A stretch of 64,000 nucleotides of DNA from assembly GCF_000622005.1 (NCBI RefSeq), contig NZ_JHWV01000008.1, positions 1 to 64,000 of the forward strand. Reading direction: 5' to 3'. The stretch comes from Anaerovibrio sp. RM50 (GTDB taxonomy: Bacteria > Bacillota > Negativicutes > Selenomonadales > Selenomonadaceae). The position numbers and the translations under genes were made by a program. Each line of letters begins with the position of its first letter. The stretch's first letter is position 1. The notes below the pieces were generated by a model. That model made no database searches. It worked only from the letters and a program-made list of their open reading frames with translations, and was not told the DNA's origin. Positions 43,822-52,171 of the stretch are shown here, one piece after another.

Positions 43822-44763
43822 TTACTTATTTGTTTCTTTCTTTTTGTCGGAAACCTTTGGAATTTCCTTCAAAACGGCGTTATTAAGCACAACCTCCGGA
43901 ATAACAACATTATCGATTGCCCCATAATTGGTGGCAGAAACATTAAACTCCACTGTGCTGGCATCAATAATCGGCAACATACCGCTATCTTCCTTGGAAT
44001 TGCCCAGAACAGTCCTGGCTGCGGCCCTTATCTGAGGGGTAAGATCTGCATAAAGATTGCGGAACTGGTGCTGCACCTCGTCAATGGTAATGGTACACTC
44101 CAAATCCCCCATATTATTCAGCACATCCTCCAGAAGCTTGTTGCCTTCCTCGGTGCTGCCCTTTTTCACATTCCCCAGATTAGCCAGCTTCCAAAAATAA
44201 TCCTTCACCTTCTGGCCATCCATAACAACAACATAATCCTGCTCTGCCCCCTGGCGCTGCCCCAGGGTAACATTCTTTATTACATCCGGGAAGTCTTCCG
44301 CAAGGCTCTTGGCAATGGCCTCCTCCATGGCTTTGTCTGTTGCCGTGCGGTACAAGTATTTATCCCAGCTGCCATCCTTGTTCTGGGAATAAAACTCCAT
44401 ATTCTCCCCATTCTCACGGCAGTAGAAGTTATATCTGGTGTTGCCGCTTGGCATCCCACCCATGGTCATTATAATTTCGCTGGCTCCCTGACAAATAACT
44501 GCCGGCTTGGACACGAAATCAAAAGTACCATTAACATTACCTCCTAAGAAGGGGCTGGATAAATCCACCTTAAAAGCTAAGGTTCCATTGTCCATATCCG
44601 TAAGGCTGGCCATGGAATTGGTCAGCTGGGTTCTGGCATCCGTCATCTGAACGATAGCAGGCTGAACCTCTTCAGCAAAGGCCTGGGAATCCATAATCCC
44701 AGGGGTTCCTAAAGCCAGTGCACAAGCCAAACCTGCTGCCAACAACTTCTTTTTAAATTTCAT
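43822..44763 (-). CDS. secreted protein of unknown function
   Basis: A 313-residue protein with a clear Sec signal peptide (KFKKKLLAAGLACALALG...) and a probable cleavage after AFA near residue 33. The mature part looks like a lipoprotein-carrier-type beta-rich fold: GTLAFKVDLSSPFLGGNVNG, EFYSQNKDGSWDKYLYR, DYVVVMDGQKVKDYFW. It would lie in the periplasm. No named family is assigned. The ATG at 44763 is 8 bases after AAAGGA. Its promoter carries a 17-bp direct repeat. Confidence 0.7.
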   Translation of the reverse strand: MKFKKKLLAAGLACALALGTPGIMDSQAFAEEVQPAIVQMTDARTQLTNSMASLTDMDNGTLAFKVDLSSPFLGGNVNGTFDFVSKPAVICQGASEIIMTMGGMPSGNTRYNFYCRENGENMEFYSQNKDGSWDKYLYRTATDKAMEEAIAKSLAEDFPDVIKNVTLGQRQGAEQDYVVVMDGQKVKDYFWKLANLGNVKKGSTEEGNKLLEDVLNNMGDLECTITIDEVQHQFRNLYADLTPQIRAAARTVLGNSKEDSGMLPIIDASTVEFNVSATNYGAIDNVVIPEVVLNNAVLKEIPKVSDKKKETNK

Positions 44764-44818
44764 AGTGCTCATCCTTTCAATTTTCACTTTAGCCTTTTCG
44801 CTAACATTTTATTTATTA

Positions 44819-44865
44819 ATTATATTGCTTATCCCCTTGATAAAACAAATTGCTTATCCCCTTGA
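44819..44865 (-). promoter_or_regulatory. promoter with tandem 17-bp direct repeat
   Basis: On the minus strand TTGTTT (44848-44843), 18 bp, TATAAT (44824-44819). The sequence TCAAGGGGATAAGCAAT (minus strand) occurs twice, filling the spacer (44824-44840) and lying immediately upstream of the -35 (44849-44865), with a 25-bp period. It is likely a double binding site for a regulator of the secreted-protein gene. Confidence 0.55.
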
Positions 44866-44875
44866 AATGAAGCCC

Positions 44876-45742
44876 TTATTCCGTATCCAAAGGCATCTTG
44901 CAGGACGGCGGCGGGAAGGCCTCATCCAGTGCCTTCATATCCTCGGAAGTCAGCTGCAAATTTACTGAGGCTGCATTTTCCTTTATATGGACCGCAGAGG
45001 AGCTCTTTGGTATGGCAATGGTATGTCCGTTGCGAATATTCCAGGCCAGAAGCACCTGGGTCGGGGTGGCATCATGGGCTCTGGCAATATCCCCCACCAC
45101 GGGATTTTCCCTTAAGCCCCTGCTTATCCTGCCCCCTTGGGCCAAGGGACAATATGACATCAGGGCAATATCATGGTCCTTCATATAATCAATAAGATCA
45201 TATTCTATGCCCCGGGAGCCAAGATGATAAAGCACCTGATTTACAAGGCACCTTTCGCCCCCCGGAATCTTTAGGAGCTTCTCCATATCCTTTGTGTCAA
45301 AATTGGAGACGCCCCAGCTGCGGACAAGGCCCTCATCCTGCAATGCGTTTAAGCCCTCCACCACTTCAGTGAGGGGGACATTGCCAATCCAGTGATAAAG
45401 GTACATATCCAGATAATCCAATCCCAGACGCTCCAGACTCTTTACACAGGATGTACGCATATTATCCCGTCCCGCATTCCAGGGCAGAACCTTGGAAACC
45501 ACGAAGAGCTCCTCCCGTCTGCCTTCCTTGAAATACTCCTTGACAGCCTTTCCAACCAAGGTTTCCGAGCGGCCGTCACCATACATTTCCGCAGTGTCAA
45601 TTAAGGTCATGCCGGCCCTTATTCCAGTGAGTATGGCTTCAATTTCTTTTGTCTCCTTTTCTGGCTCATCCCCGATCATCCAGGTGCCAATGCCCAAAGA
45701 TGGCACAGAAACACCATTTTTAAGCTGAACTTTCTTACTCAT
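44876..45742 (-). CDS. aldo/keto reductase
   Basis: A 288-residue NADPH-dependent oxidoreductase of the AKR barrel fold. Motifs: IDTAEMYGDGRSE with catalytic Asp and Tyr, the lysine in VVSKVLPWN, the histidine in YLYHWIG, WGVSNFD, and the cofactor site AIPKSSSAVHIKENA. The substrate is not predictable. The ATG at 45742 follows GGAGG at 8 bases; the frame is open upstream but passes through the promoter. Its promoter is copy C of the shared 28-bp element. Confidence 0.92.
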   Translation of the reverse strand: MSKKVQLKNGVSVPSLGIGTWMIGDEPEKETKEIEAILTGIRAGMTLIDTAEMYGDGRSETLVGKAVKEYFKEGRREELFVVSKVLPWNAGRDNMRTSCVKSLERLGLDYLDMYLYHWIGNVPLTEVVEGLNALQDEGLVRSWGVSNFDTKDMEKLLKIPGGERCLVNQVLYHLGSRGIEYDLIDYMKDHDIALMSYCPLAQGGRISRGLRENPVVGDIARAHDATPTQVLLAWNIRNGHTIAIPKSSSAVHIKENAASVNLQLTSEDMKALDEAFPPPSCKMPLDTE

Positions 45743-45763
45743 AGCTTCAACCTCCATTAGGGA

Positions 45764-45791
45764 TATTATAAACCAATTGTTCAAATTTTTC
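45764..45791 (-). promoter_or_regulatory. promoter with the shared 28-bp element (copy C)
   Basis: On the minus strand GAAAAATTTGAACAAT then TGGT then TTATAATA, with TATAAT at 45770-45765. It differs from copy A at three positions. The -10 lies 22 bases before the start codon of the aldo/keto reductase. Confidence 0.55.
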
Positions 45792-45907
45792 TTTTGAGGA
45801 AAGTTAAAATATTCTGAAAATTTGTTCATTGTCAATATAACAAAATTGTTAGAAAACGTATATTAAAGTTCTATAGAGGTATAGCTGATTATAGGACTAT
45901 AGTCCCT

Positions 45908-45935
45908 TTCGTGTTTTTTTATATAGCAGTATAAT
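45908..45935 (+). promoter_or_regulatory. probable promoter of the 24-residue peptide gene
   Basis: TATAAT at 45930-45935 with only a poor -35 (TTCGTG at 45908-45913, 16-bp spacer). A leader of about 70 nt follows, containing a small hairpin CAGTAA...TTACTG (45959-45980). Confidence 0.4.
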
Positions 45936-46011
45936 AGGCACTGTGAGAAATGAGAACGCAGTAAGCCCTTGGTATTACTGAGGTTTCAACTATTCAGGAG
46001 GCGAAAACAAC

Positions 46012-46086
46012 ATGGATATGGCAATGATTGCTGACGGCATTCTCAAGGCTATCACTTTAGCTGGTGTATATGCTTTCATTAAGTAA
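46012..46086 (+). CDS. 24-residue hydrophobic peptide
   Basis: ATG at 46012 is preceded by AGGAGG (45996-46001). The peptide starts MDMAMIADGILKAITLAG and ends VYAFIK: hydrophobic, with one Asp pair near the N-terminus and a lysine end, able to form a single membrane helix. It has its own promoter-like sequence and a strong terminator 15 bases after the stop, so it is an independent unit. It could be a small membrane protein, a type I toxin-like peptide or a signal peptide; no family is recognised. Confidence 0.6.
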   Translation: MDMAMIADGILKAITLAGVYAFIK

Positions 46087-46101
46087 TTAAACGATACAGA
46101 T

Positions 46102-46146
46102 AAAAAGGTCAAACCCTTTTCTACAAGAGGGTTTGGCCTTTTTATT
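46102..46146 (+). terminator. terminator of the small peptide gene
   Basis: AAAAAGGTCAAACCCT (46102-46117) pairs with AGGGTTTGGCCTTTTT (46128-46143) with one T-G, followed by more T residues. Confidence 0.9.
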
Positions 46147-46194
46147 TTTTCATTTCTTATTCTGACCTTTTTAGTAACAGGGCACCCGCCGAAA

Positions 46195-47346
46195 TCAGGC
46201 CTTGCGCACCAAAATGCTCTGTCCCATGCCTCCAGCCCCTGCTACAGACAATAGGCCCAATGACCCGTCAGATATTTCCAAAGCCCGCAGCAGGTGAATC
46301 ATAATAATACCCCCTGAGGCCCCGTAGGGATGGCCATAGGCCAGGGCTCCCCCCAGCATGTTATAACGGTCCAGTAATTCGGGATATTTTCTCTGAAACA
46401 GCACATCTATTACTGCAAAGGCCTCATTAAACTCAATGGCGTCCATGTCCTCATAGGAGAAACCCTGACGGGCCAGAAGCTTGTCCGCAGTAAGCATGGC
46501 CCCCCGTGGGCTTTCCACCGGGCTTCCCCCAGCGGAACAGGTCCCCAAAATCTCAGCCATTGGCGCAAATGATGGATGATGCTTCAGCCAATGCGCCGAC
46601 ACCAGCACCACAAAGGCCGCCCCGTCATTGATGAGACAGGCATTTCCCGCCGTCAGAAGGGAATCTCCCCCCAACAGCCTTGGCAGTCTGTCCAATAGCC
46701 GCTGGCTCATCTTGTAGCGTATCCCATCATCCTCAGATATTCCATCCACGGAAATAATCTGGTCCTTCAAAAGCCCCCTATTGGCGCACTCTGCCGCCAA
46801 TCTGTGGGAACGGAGGGTCCAAAAATCCAGCTCCTCCTTGGTGACACCCTCGGAGCGCATGGTCTTTTCTGCCCCCAACAGCATGGCGTTTTCTGCCAGC
46901 TCCCCCGGTGAAAACTGGGCTGTCATGTAGCGGCCGTCTCCCCCGGAAACCAAGGCAAACCGCTCATCCTTTTCGTCATAGACCCGCATGGGCTGCAAGG
47001 AGGAGCTTTCCATACCACCGCAGATATACATATCACCGTTGCCGCTGGCAATCTGGGCATAGCCCATGGCTATGGCCGCCGCCCCGGAGGCACACTGCAT
47101 ATCCACAGTAAAAGCAGGCACTTCCTCCGGAAGGCCTGCCGTCAGACACATTAAACGGGCAATATTGCCCCCGGTGCCCACTGCATTTCCTGCAATAACA
47201 CCATCTGGCAATACCCCCGCCCCTATTTTCTTCATAATCTCCTGCAGCACAAGAGCCCCCAGCTTTTCCGCCGGGATATTTTTAAACTTATTGTTTTTCG
47301 TTACAATGGGCGTCCTCAGCCCAAACAAGACATAAACCTTCCCCAC
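46195..47346 (-). CDS. thiolase-family acetyl-CoA acetyltransferase (YhfS-like)
   Basis: A 383-residue thiolase. The acyl-accepting cysteine is in VDMQCASGAAAIAMGY, the central motif is NEAFAVIDVLF and the active-site histidine is in ALAYGHPYGASGG. The C-terminal motif that normally reads C-x-GGGMG is AGAGGMG here, so the second catalytic cysteine is replaced by alanine, which may alter or impair Claisen chemistry. Last gene of the bioY operon; in Bacillus the comparable yhfS-yhfT-bioY genes are biotin-repressed, suggesting a role in acyl metabolism linked to biotin. Confidence 0.88.
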   Translation of the reverse strand: MGKVYVLFGLRTPIVTKNNKFKNIPAEKLGALVLQEIMKKIGAGVLPDGVIAGNAVGTGGNIARLMCLTAGLPEEVPAFTVDMQCASGAAAIAMGYAQIASGNGDMYICGGMESSSLQPMRVYDEKDERFALVSGGDGRYMTAQFSPGELAENAMLLGAEKTMRSEGVTKEELDFWTLRSHRLAAECANRGLLKDQIISVDGISEDDGIRYKMSQRLLDRLPRLLGGDSLLTAGNACLINDGAAFVVLVSAHWLKHHPSFAPMAEILGTCSAGGSPVESPRGAMLTADKLLARQGFSYEDMDAIEFNEAFAVIDVLFQRKYPELLDRYNMLGGALAYGHPYGASGGIIMIHLLRALEISDGSLGLLSVAGAGGMGQSILVRKA

Positions 47347-47367
47347 AGCTTACCCCTTGGACTTCAT

Positions 47368-47928
47368 TTACTCCACTTCAAAGGTACCGTTTATGTATTC
47401 CTTGCCGTTACCACGCAGTACCACTTTATTGCCTTCGATATCCAGCCAAAGAGGCTCACCGGCAAATACGGCATTTCTGTAGGAAACTTCAAATTTCACC
47501 ACGTTCTCTGGCAGGGTCTCCAAAAGTCTTTCCATAATGAAAATCCCCGGTACCACAGGAATCTCTGTACGATGAATCTCGTTGGTATCCCCTACGGCAA
47601 TAACGAAATCCAGGGTCTCCTGACGGGTGAATACGTGCCAGCAGCCCTCTGTATCCACTGCATTGTCCCCTGTAAGCTCAGGGGCAATAAGCTCTGCCTT
47701 GGCAGCGGCTTCCTTTGGAGTCAGCAGCATAGTGGTAGTAAGGCTCTCCAGCCCGGAACGGGCCTGGCACAACAGCATACGCTTGGTGGATTTCAGCATC
47801 TCCGGCTCGTAGGTATCCCCCTTGTAGGTATCTGCGCTTTCCTTCTGCCACAAATTCTTTATAATCATTACGCCATCGTAATCGCCGCCTCTTAAGCGGC
47901 CTGCTATTACTGCTAATTCTCTGTTCAT
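47368..47928 (-). CDS. hotdog-fold (MaoC-like hydratase) protein
   Basis: A 186-residue protein. The C-terminal half is a hotdog domain with the hydratase-2-like motif FVIAVGDTNEIH (Asp, Asn, His) and PVVPGIFIMERLLETLP. The N-terminal half (RGGDYDGVMIIKNLWQKESAD, KRMLLCQARSGLESL) is unrecognised. It may hydrate or hold enoyl thioesters. It overlaps the ligase gene by 4 bases and precedes the thiolase gene by 21 bases, so the three probably act on one acyl substrate. Confidence 0.75.
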   Translation of the reverse strand: MNRELAVIAGRLRGGDYDGVMIIKNLWQKESADTYKGDTYEPEMLKSTKRMLLCQARSGLESLTTTMLLTPKEAAAKAELIAPELTGDNAVDTEGCWHVFTRQETLDFVIAVGDTNEIHRTEIPVVPGIFIMERLLETLPENVVKFEVSYRNAVFAGEPLWLDIEGNKVVLRGNGKEYINGTFEVE

Positions 47929-49250
47929 AGTAACTCCCTCAAAGCTTCCTTGTTTACCTTGCCTCTATCGTTTAAGGGCAGCATTTCCAAAAAGACCAGC
48001 TTCTTTGGACGCTCCCTTTCATCCACGTATTGTCCCACGTCCCGGCGGAACTTCTTTGAATCCGTATGGCCATCTGTCACCACAAAGGCGGCAATTTCCT
48101 GGCCTCTGGTGTCATCCTCAAAGGGCAGTATGGCCACATCCTTCACCCTGTCCATATTTCTTATCTGCTGCTCCAGCTTCAGACAGCTTATCTTGTAGCC
48201 ACCCTTGTTGATCCAATCAGTTACCCGGCCATTGAAGATAATTTCCCCATCATCATTGATATAGCCTGTATCATCGCAGCAATAAGGTGTCTTTATGCCG
48301 CTGACATGGAAAGGGGTATCCACAAAGAGCTTTCCCTCCACGGACTTCACATCCACCCCTGGGAATGGCTTCCCAAGATTTCTGGAATCCTTGTCATCCA
48401 GCTTCAGATGCTTGTAGGAAATATAGTTGAGCTCCGACGTGCCATAGTACAGAATAATATCCGCCCTGCTAAAGGTCTTTCTGAGGGCCCGCTGGGCTTT
48501 CAGACTGATAAGCTGAGACCCTGCGATTATCTGCTTCACATAAGGATTGTCTCCCCTGGCTGCAATGCCCAATATCTGCAATTTGGCTGGCACCATGTAA
48601 ATGTGGGTGGCACAATTGCGCATAATCAGCATACTCCAGTAATTTCCGCTAATACGGCGGCAGGTCACCACAGAGCCCCCTGCTGCCAACACCGACATAA
48701 ACATATTAAGGTTCCCCGTAAAGCTCATGCTTCCATGGAGGAACATAACAGTGTCTGCATCCACACAAAACACCTTGTTCTGCTCCTGGAACAAGCCCGC
48801 CCAGCTTTCGTAGGTGCGGTACAAGACCTTGGCCACTCCCGTGGACCCCGAGGTCAGTGCCCCCATTACATCCCATGGGTAATGGTCCTCCACCGCCTCG
48901 TCCAGCAGGAGGAAATTATTTTGAATGGCTCCCACCTGCCACATGCCGTAAATGTTGTTTTCCTGCATTATGGCTTCCACCGCATCAGAGGAATAGCCCT
49001 GATGCATCAGAATAGGAACAGCCTCCAGCTTCTCTAATGCCAAAAAGGCCCCGACTTGATAGACAGGACCTTCAGCTATTATCAATATTGGTTTGTAGGG
49101 CTTAATCCCCTTTTCAGACGCACTTATAGCCAGTCCATCCACAAGATCCAGAAGGGAACTGTAGGTAAATCTTTCCCCGTCACAATCCAGCATCAACTTG
49201 TCCGGCATAACACTGCTCTGCTTTTTAAGCAGTTCATAGTAATTATCCAT
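47925..49250 (-). CDS. AMP-binding acyl ligase (YhfT-like)
   Basis: A 441-residue ANL-superfamily ligase, shorter than typical acyl-CoA synthetases. Motifs: GALTSGSTGVAKVLYRT, MVPAKLQILG, YYGTSELNYIS, CCDDTGYIND and a C-terminal NDRGKVNKEAL with the catalytic lysine. It should activate a carboxylic acid as adenylate, then thioester. It is 8 bases after bioY. Position and partners match Bacillus yhfT, whose exact substrate is unsettled. Confidence 0.85.
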   Translation of the reverse strand: MDNYYELLKKQSSVMPDKLMLDCDGERFTYSSLLDLVDGLAISASEKGIKPYKPILIIAEGPVYQVGAFLALEKLEAVPILMHQGYSSDAVEAIMQENNIYGMWQVGAIQNNFLLLDEAVEDHYPWDVMGALTSGSTGVAKVLYRTYESWAGLFQEQNKVFCVDADTVMFLHGSMSFTGNLNMFMSVLAAGGSVVTCRRISGNYWSMLIMRNCATHIYMVPAKLQILGIAARGDNPYVKQIIAGSQLISLKAQRALRKTFSRADIILYYGTSELNYISYKHLKLDDKDSRNLGKPFPGVDVKSVEGKLFVDTPFHVSGIKTPYCCDDTGYINDDGEIIFNGRVTDWINKGGYKISCLKLEQQIRNMDRVKDVAILPFEDDTRGQEIAAFVVTDGHTDSKKFRRDVGQYVDERERPKKLVFLEMLPLNDRGKVNKEALRELL

Positions 49251-49258
49251 GTCGCCTT

Positions 49259-49855
49259 TTATTCACTCCCCAGAGCTTTATTTACCCTTACCCCAATGAA
49301 CGCTCCTAAAATACATTTTACTACATCTCCGGGGATAAATGGAAGTACTGCCTGCATAAAAGCGGCCTTTAATCCAATATTTAGGACTAACATCATGGAA
49401 ATCAGTCCCCCAATATAAGTTATGGGAATACTTACAATAATTCCTACTAATATATAGCGCTTAAGATTTACATTTGCCCCCTTGAAATATGACAGGGCTG
49501 TAAAGGCCACTACCCAGGCAAAGTAAAAGCCGCCTGTTGGACCCAGCAGACGCCCCATGCCCCCGGTGCCTCCCGGCAAAATTGGCAGACCTGCCACCCC
49601 TCCAAGGATAAGATAGGCCACCAATGTCATAAATGTCTGCTTCGGCGTCAGCACAAAGGCTGTAAAGCACATGGCTGCAGTGGAGGCCACCACCATGGCC
49701 GGAGTAAATGGCAAGGGAAAGGCAATATAGGCCGAAACGCTGATAACCGCCAGGCACATGGCCATTTTGGATAAGGCCTTGACGGAAATATTCTGCTGAA
49801 CTGCAACACTCTGACTCATTTTAACAACACTTGCCTTTCTGATTATGTTTTGCAT
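49259..49855 (-). CDS. bioY: biotin transporter BioY (ECF substrate-binding subunit)
   Basis: A 198-residue integral membrane protein with six helices and the BioY signatures PLPFTPAMVVAS, ILGGVAGLPILPGGTGGMGRLLGPTGGFYFAW and a C-terminal PFIPGDVVKCILGA. It captures biotin and uses shared ECF energising proteins that are not in this window. The first ATG (49855) has AGGGG five bases away, inside a small GCCCC-GTA-GGGGC hairpin that may hide it; ATG 49819 is an alternative. First gene of the four-gene operon behind a BirA-like operator. Confidence 0.93.
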   Translation of the reverse strand: MQNIIRKASVVKMSQSVAVQQNISVKALSKMAMCLAVISVSAYIAFPLPFTPAMVVASTAAMCFTAFVLTPKQTFMTLVAYLILGGVAGLPILPGGTGGMGRLLGPTGGFYFAWVVAFTALSYFKGANVNLKRYILVGIIVSIPITYIGGLISMMLVLNIGLKAAFMQAVLPFIPGDVVKCILGAFIGVRVNKALGSE

Positions 49856-49934
49856 AATTGCCCCTACGGGGCAGCTTTTTTTTTCGGATAACTCCGTTAT
49901 TCAGTATACCCCCCTCCCCCCTTTTCGTCAACCG

Positions 49935-49969
49935 TTAGTTAACTTTAGGTTGACGTTTTCGTTAACCAA
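49935..49969 (-). promoter_or_regulatory. BirA-like biotin operator
   Basis: TTAGTTAAC (49935-49943), 17 bases, GTTAACCAA (49961-49969). The two GTTAAC cores have exactly the spacing of Gram-positive BirA sites (TTGTTAACC-N15-GGTTAACAA). Each outer arm deviates by one inserted base. It lies about 80 bases before bioY. Confidence 0.6.
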
Positions 49970-50111
49970 TCCTTTAATAACATTTTCCCTTCCTCATAAT
50001 TGTTTAACAATTTTTTGGTGCCATATAAGAAATATAAACTTTTATCCTTAATTCCATTTACAATTTTCTATAAACATCATATAATTAGATAGAAATGGTG
50101 GTGAATGAAAA

Positions 50112-50558
50112 ATGGATAAAATTGACAAGCAAATTTTGAAGCGTTTACAGGAAAATGCCCGCGTAACTATTTCCGTTCTTAGCTCCGAGATTTCCCTTTC
50201 CATGCCTGCTATCAGTGAGCGTCTTAAGAAGCTGGAGGCCTCCGGGGTGATTAAGCAGTACACTGCTATCCTCGATCCGGAACTGATGGATAAAAACCTC
50301 ACAGCCCTGGTTAATCTTGGCTTCGACAACCCTTCAAAGGCTGACGATTTTAAGAACTTCGTCCGTAATGAGTCCGACATCAAGGAATGTTTCTACATTA
50401 CCGGTGATTTTGACTACTGCCTGAAGGTTGTGACCCACAATACCCAGACATTGGAAAATCTCCTTACCCGTATCAAGGAGCAGGCGGGAGTTACCAAGAC
50501 CCAGACCATTGTGGTTCTGTCCTCCATTGTTGACAGACCATCCGTTGTACTTGAGTGA
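50112..50558 (+). CDS. Lrp/AsnC-family transcriptional regulator
   Basis: A 148-residue regulator. N-terminal helix-turn-helix: DKIDKQILKRLQENARVTIS, SMPAISERLKKLEASGVIKQ, YTAILDPELM. The C-terminal RAM/AsnC domain has ECFYITGDFDYCLKVVTHNT. Such proteins sense amino acids and bind DNA as multimers. Only a weak ribosome-binding site (GGTGGTGA) precedes the ATG. Divergent from bioY; a link to it is not implied. Confidence 0.92.
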   Translation: MDKIDKQILKRLQENARVTISVLSSEISLSMPAISERLKKLEASGVIKQYTAILDPELMDKNLTALVNLGFDNPSKADDFKNFVRNESDIKECFYITGDFDYCLKVVTHNTQTLENLLTRIKEQAGVTKTQTIVVLSSIVDRPSVVLE

Positions 50559-50580
50559 CAACTTAATTAAACTGCAAACA

Positions 50581-50622
50581 AAAACTGTGGATGTACCCTT
50601 TATGGGGTTATCCACAGTTTTT
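50581..50622 (+). terminator. terminator of the Lrp-family gene
   Basis: Perfect 12-bp stem AAAACTGTGGAT / ATCCACAGTTTT with an inner ACCC/GGGGT pairing, followed by T residues. Confidence 0.9.
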
Positions 50623-50667
50623 AAATTTGTCTGATATATTTTCAATTATTCTGTACAGGAGAAATTG

Positions 50668-52170
50668 TTACGGCTGACGTCTGTCCTCTCCATCTGTTAT
50701 AACCTTTTTCCACCCATAATACTGGGCATACATAATATTATGACTGCCTTCCATTCGTGGCTCCAAATCTGCCCCCCAGGCCAATATTTCCGTATTCCAG
50801 GTAAAACATCTATTAAACCAATCTTCCAAGTCATCAGCGATTGGCGGCACATCTATCTGATGCACCACCACCAGCTCCTGATTGGCGTGGGCATTAATAT
50901 AGTCTATACGGTGATTCCACTGTTCATACACATTCCATTCCACATGGAGAAGGATACCCACCATAACCAGCCAAATAGCTGTAACAAGGCAAAAAACTCC
51001 CCTGCACAGGGCAATATGCTTCTTTGCAAAGCATTCCAGAACAGACATCAGTTCCCGCAATGCTGTCAAGGAGATAATTGCCACGCAGACAGTGGGAAAA
51101 AAACCCGCCCGGGCCGAGGCCATTGGCACAAACATCATAATAACCATAACCACCAGGGCCGCAGAAAAAAACACCCCCTGAAACATGGTAGCTTTGTTCA
51201 GCCTTTGACCTGACGGAAGGCGACAAATATAGAATGCCACAGGCACTAATAATGGCAGCCAGCATTTCATAACCGGCCAAAAACACTCATCAAAATTGAT
51301 TAAAAACATTAAGGAGGTCCAATACTTTTCCGGTGGCAAGGCAGGATTGTATTCAAATTCCCGCTGGAGCTCCAGCCGATGCATTTCTCCCGGGGCCTGG
51401 GTCAACATCAAGGTTCCCACGCAAAGGAAAACAAACCCTACCACCATCCATCTTTCCAGCTGCCCCTGTCGCCAGAAATATATTAAGGCAAAAAAAGTAA
51501 TAAAGGCAACTGCTGCTGCCCCGGTTTCCACTGACCAGCCAGCGGCCAAGCCGCTTACAGCCATGACTGGAACACTCCACCCTGGTGGATTTTCCCAAAA
51601 ATCACTATGCCAATATTTTAGGCAATAGGGCAGAAGAAACAAGCATTCCAGCAGAGCCATCCAGAGATACACACAGCTGCCGCACATCCATAGCACCGTT
51701 AAAAAAGGATCTGGCAGTAAAAACCACACAGCTATAATCAACCATATCATGTAGGTTCTATTCATGTGCTTCAGAATTTCGCCGGTGCCCAAACGGAACA
51801 TCAGGACAATCAGCGCCACGAAAACAACAGTATTTAAAATATTGAAGGGCAGCTTACCCTGCCATGCGAAAAATTGAGTGAGGCCAATCCCCAGTATTCT
51901 GCCGCCCCAAGTAAAGTAATGGGACCACTGGCTGACTACAATATCGTAAAATGACGTTATCCGTACCCGTTCGCCTACTCCGTCCAAAAGATTCCCCCGA
52001 TCAGCCCCATCCCAGATAAAGGCATAGGGTATATCGTCAGATACTAATGGAAGAAGCATATTACGCACAAAAAAGACAGATGCCACCACCAATAAAATTG
52101 CCTGCCAGGACAACCAGGAGGGCAGTACAGTCGTATTTTTTTCTATCCTTACCTCATTATGCTCTGCCAT
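50668..52170 (-). CDS. DUF6056-like multi-span membrane protein (paralog 2)
   Basis: A 500-residue protein with about 10-12 hydrophobic helices. An early extracytoplasmic loop reads VSDDIPYAFIWDGADRG, followed by RVRITSFYDIVVSQWSHYF, TWGGRILG and QFFAWQG. The paired acidic residues in the first loop are typical of GT-C-fold, lipid-linked-sugar glycosyltransferases, so a membrane glycosyltransferase is possible (inference). It shares these segments with the gene directly upstream, whose stop codon is one base away. The ATG at 52170 follows GGAGAAG. Last gene of the five-gene operon. Confidence 0.75.
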   Translation of the reverse strand: MAEHNEVRIEKNTTVLPSWLSWQAILLVVASVFFVRNMLLPLVSDDIPYAFIWDGADRGNLLDGVGERVRITSFYDIVVSQWSHYFTWGGRILGIGLTQFFAWQGKLPFNILNTVVFVALIVLMFRLGTGEILKHMNRTYMIWLIIAVWFLLPDPFLTVLWMCGSCVYLWMALLECLFLLPYCLKYWHSDFWENPPGWSVPVMAVSGLAAGWSVETGAAAVAFITFFALIYFWRQGQLERWMVVGFVFLCVGTLMLTQAPGEMHRLELQREFEYNPALPPEKYWTSLMFLINFDECFWPVMKCWLPLLVPVAFYICRLPSGQRLNKATMFQGVFFSAALVVMVIMMFVPMASARAGFFPTVCVAIISLTALRELMSVLECFAKKHIALCRGVFCLVTAIWLVMVGILLHVEWNVYEQWNHRIDYINAHANQELVVVHQIDVPPIADDLEDWFNRCFTWNTEILAWGADLEPRMEGSHNIMYAQYYGWKKVITDGEDRRQP

Positions 52171-52171
52171 G

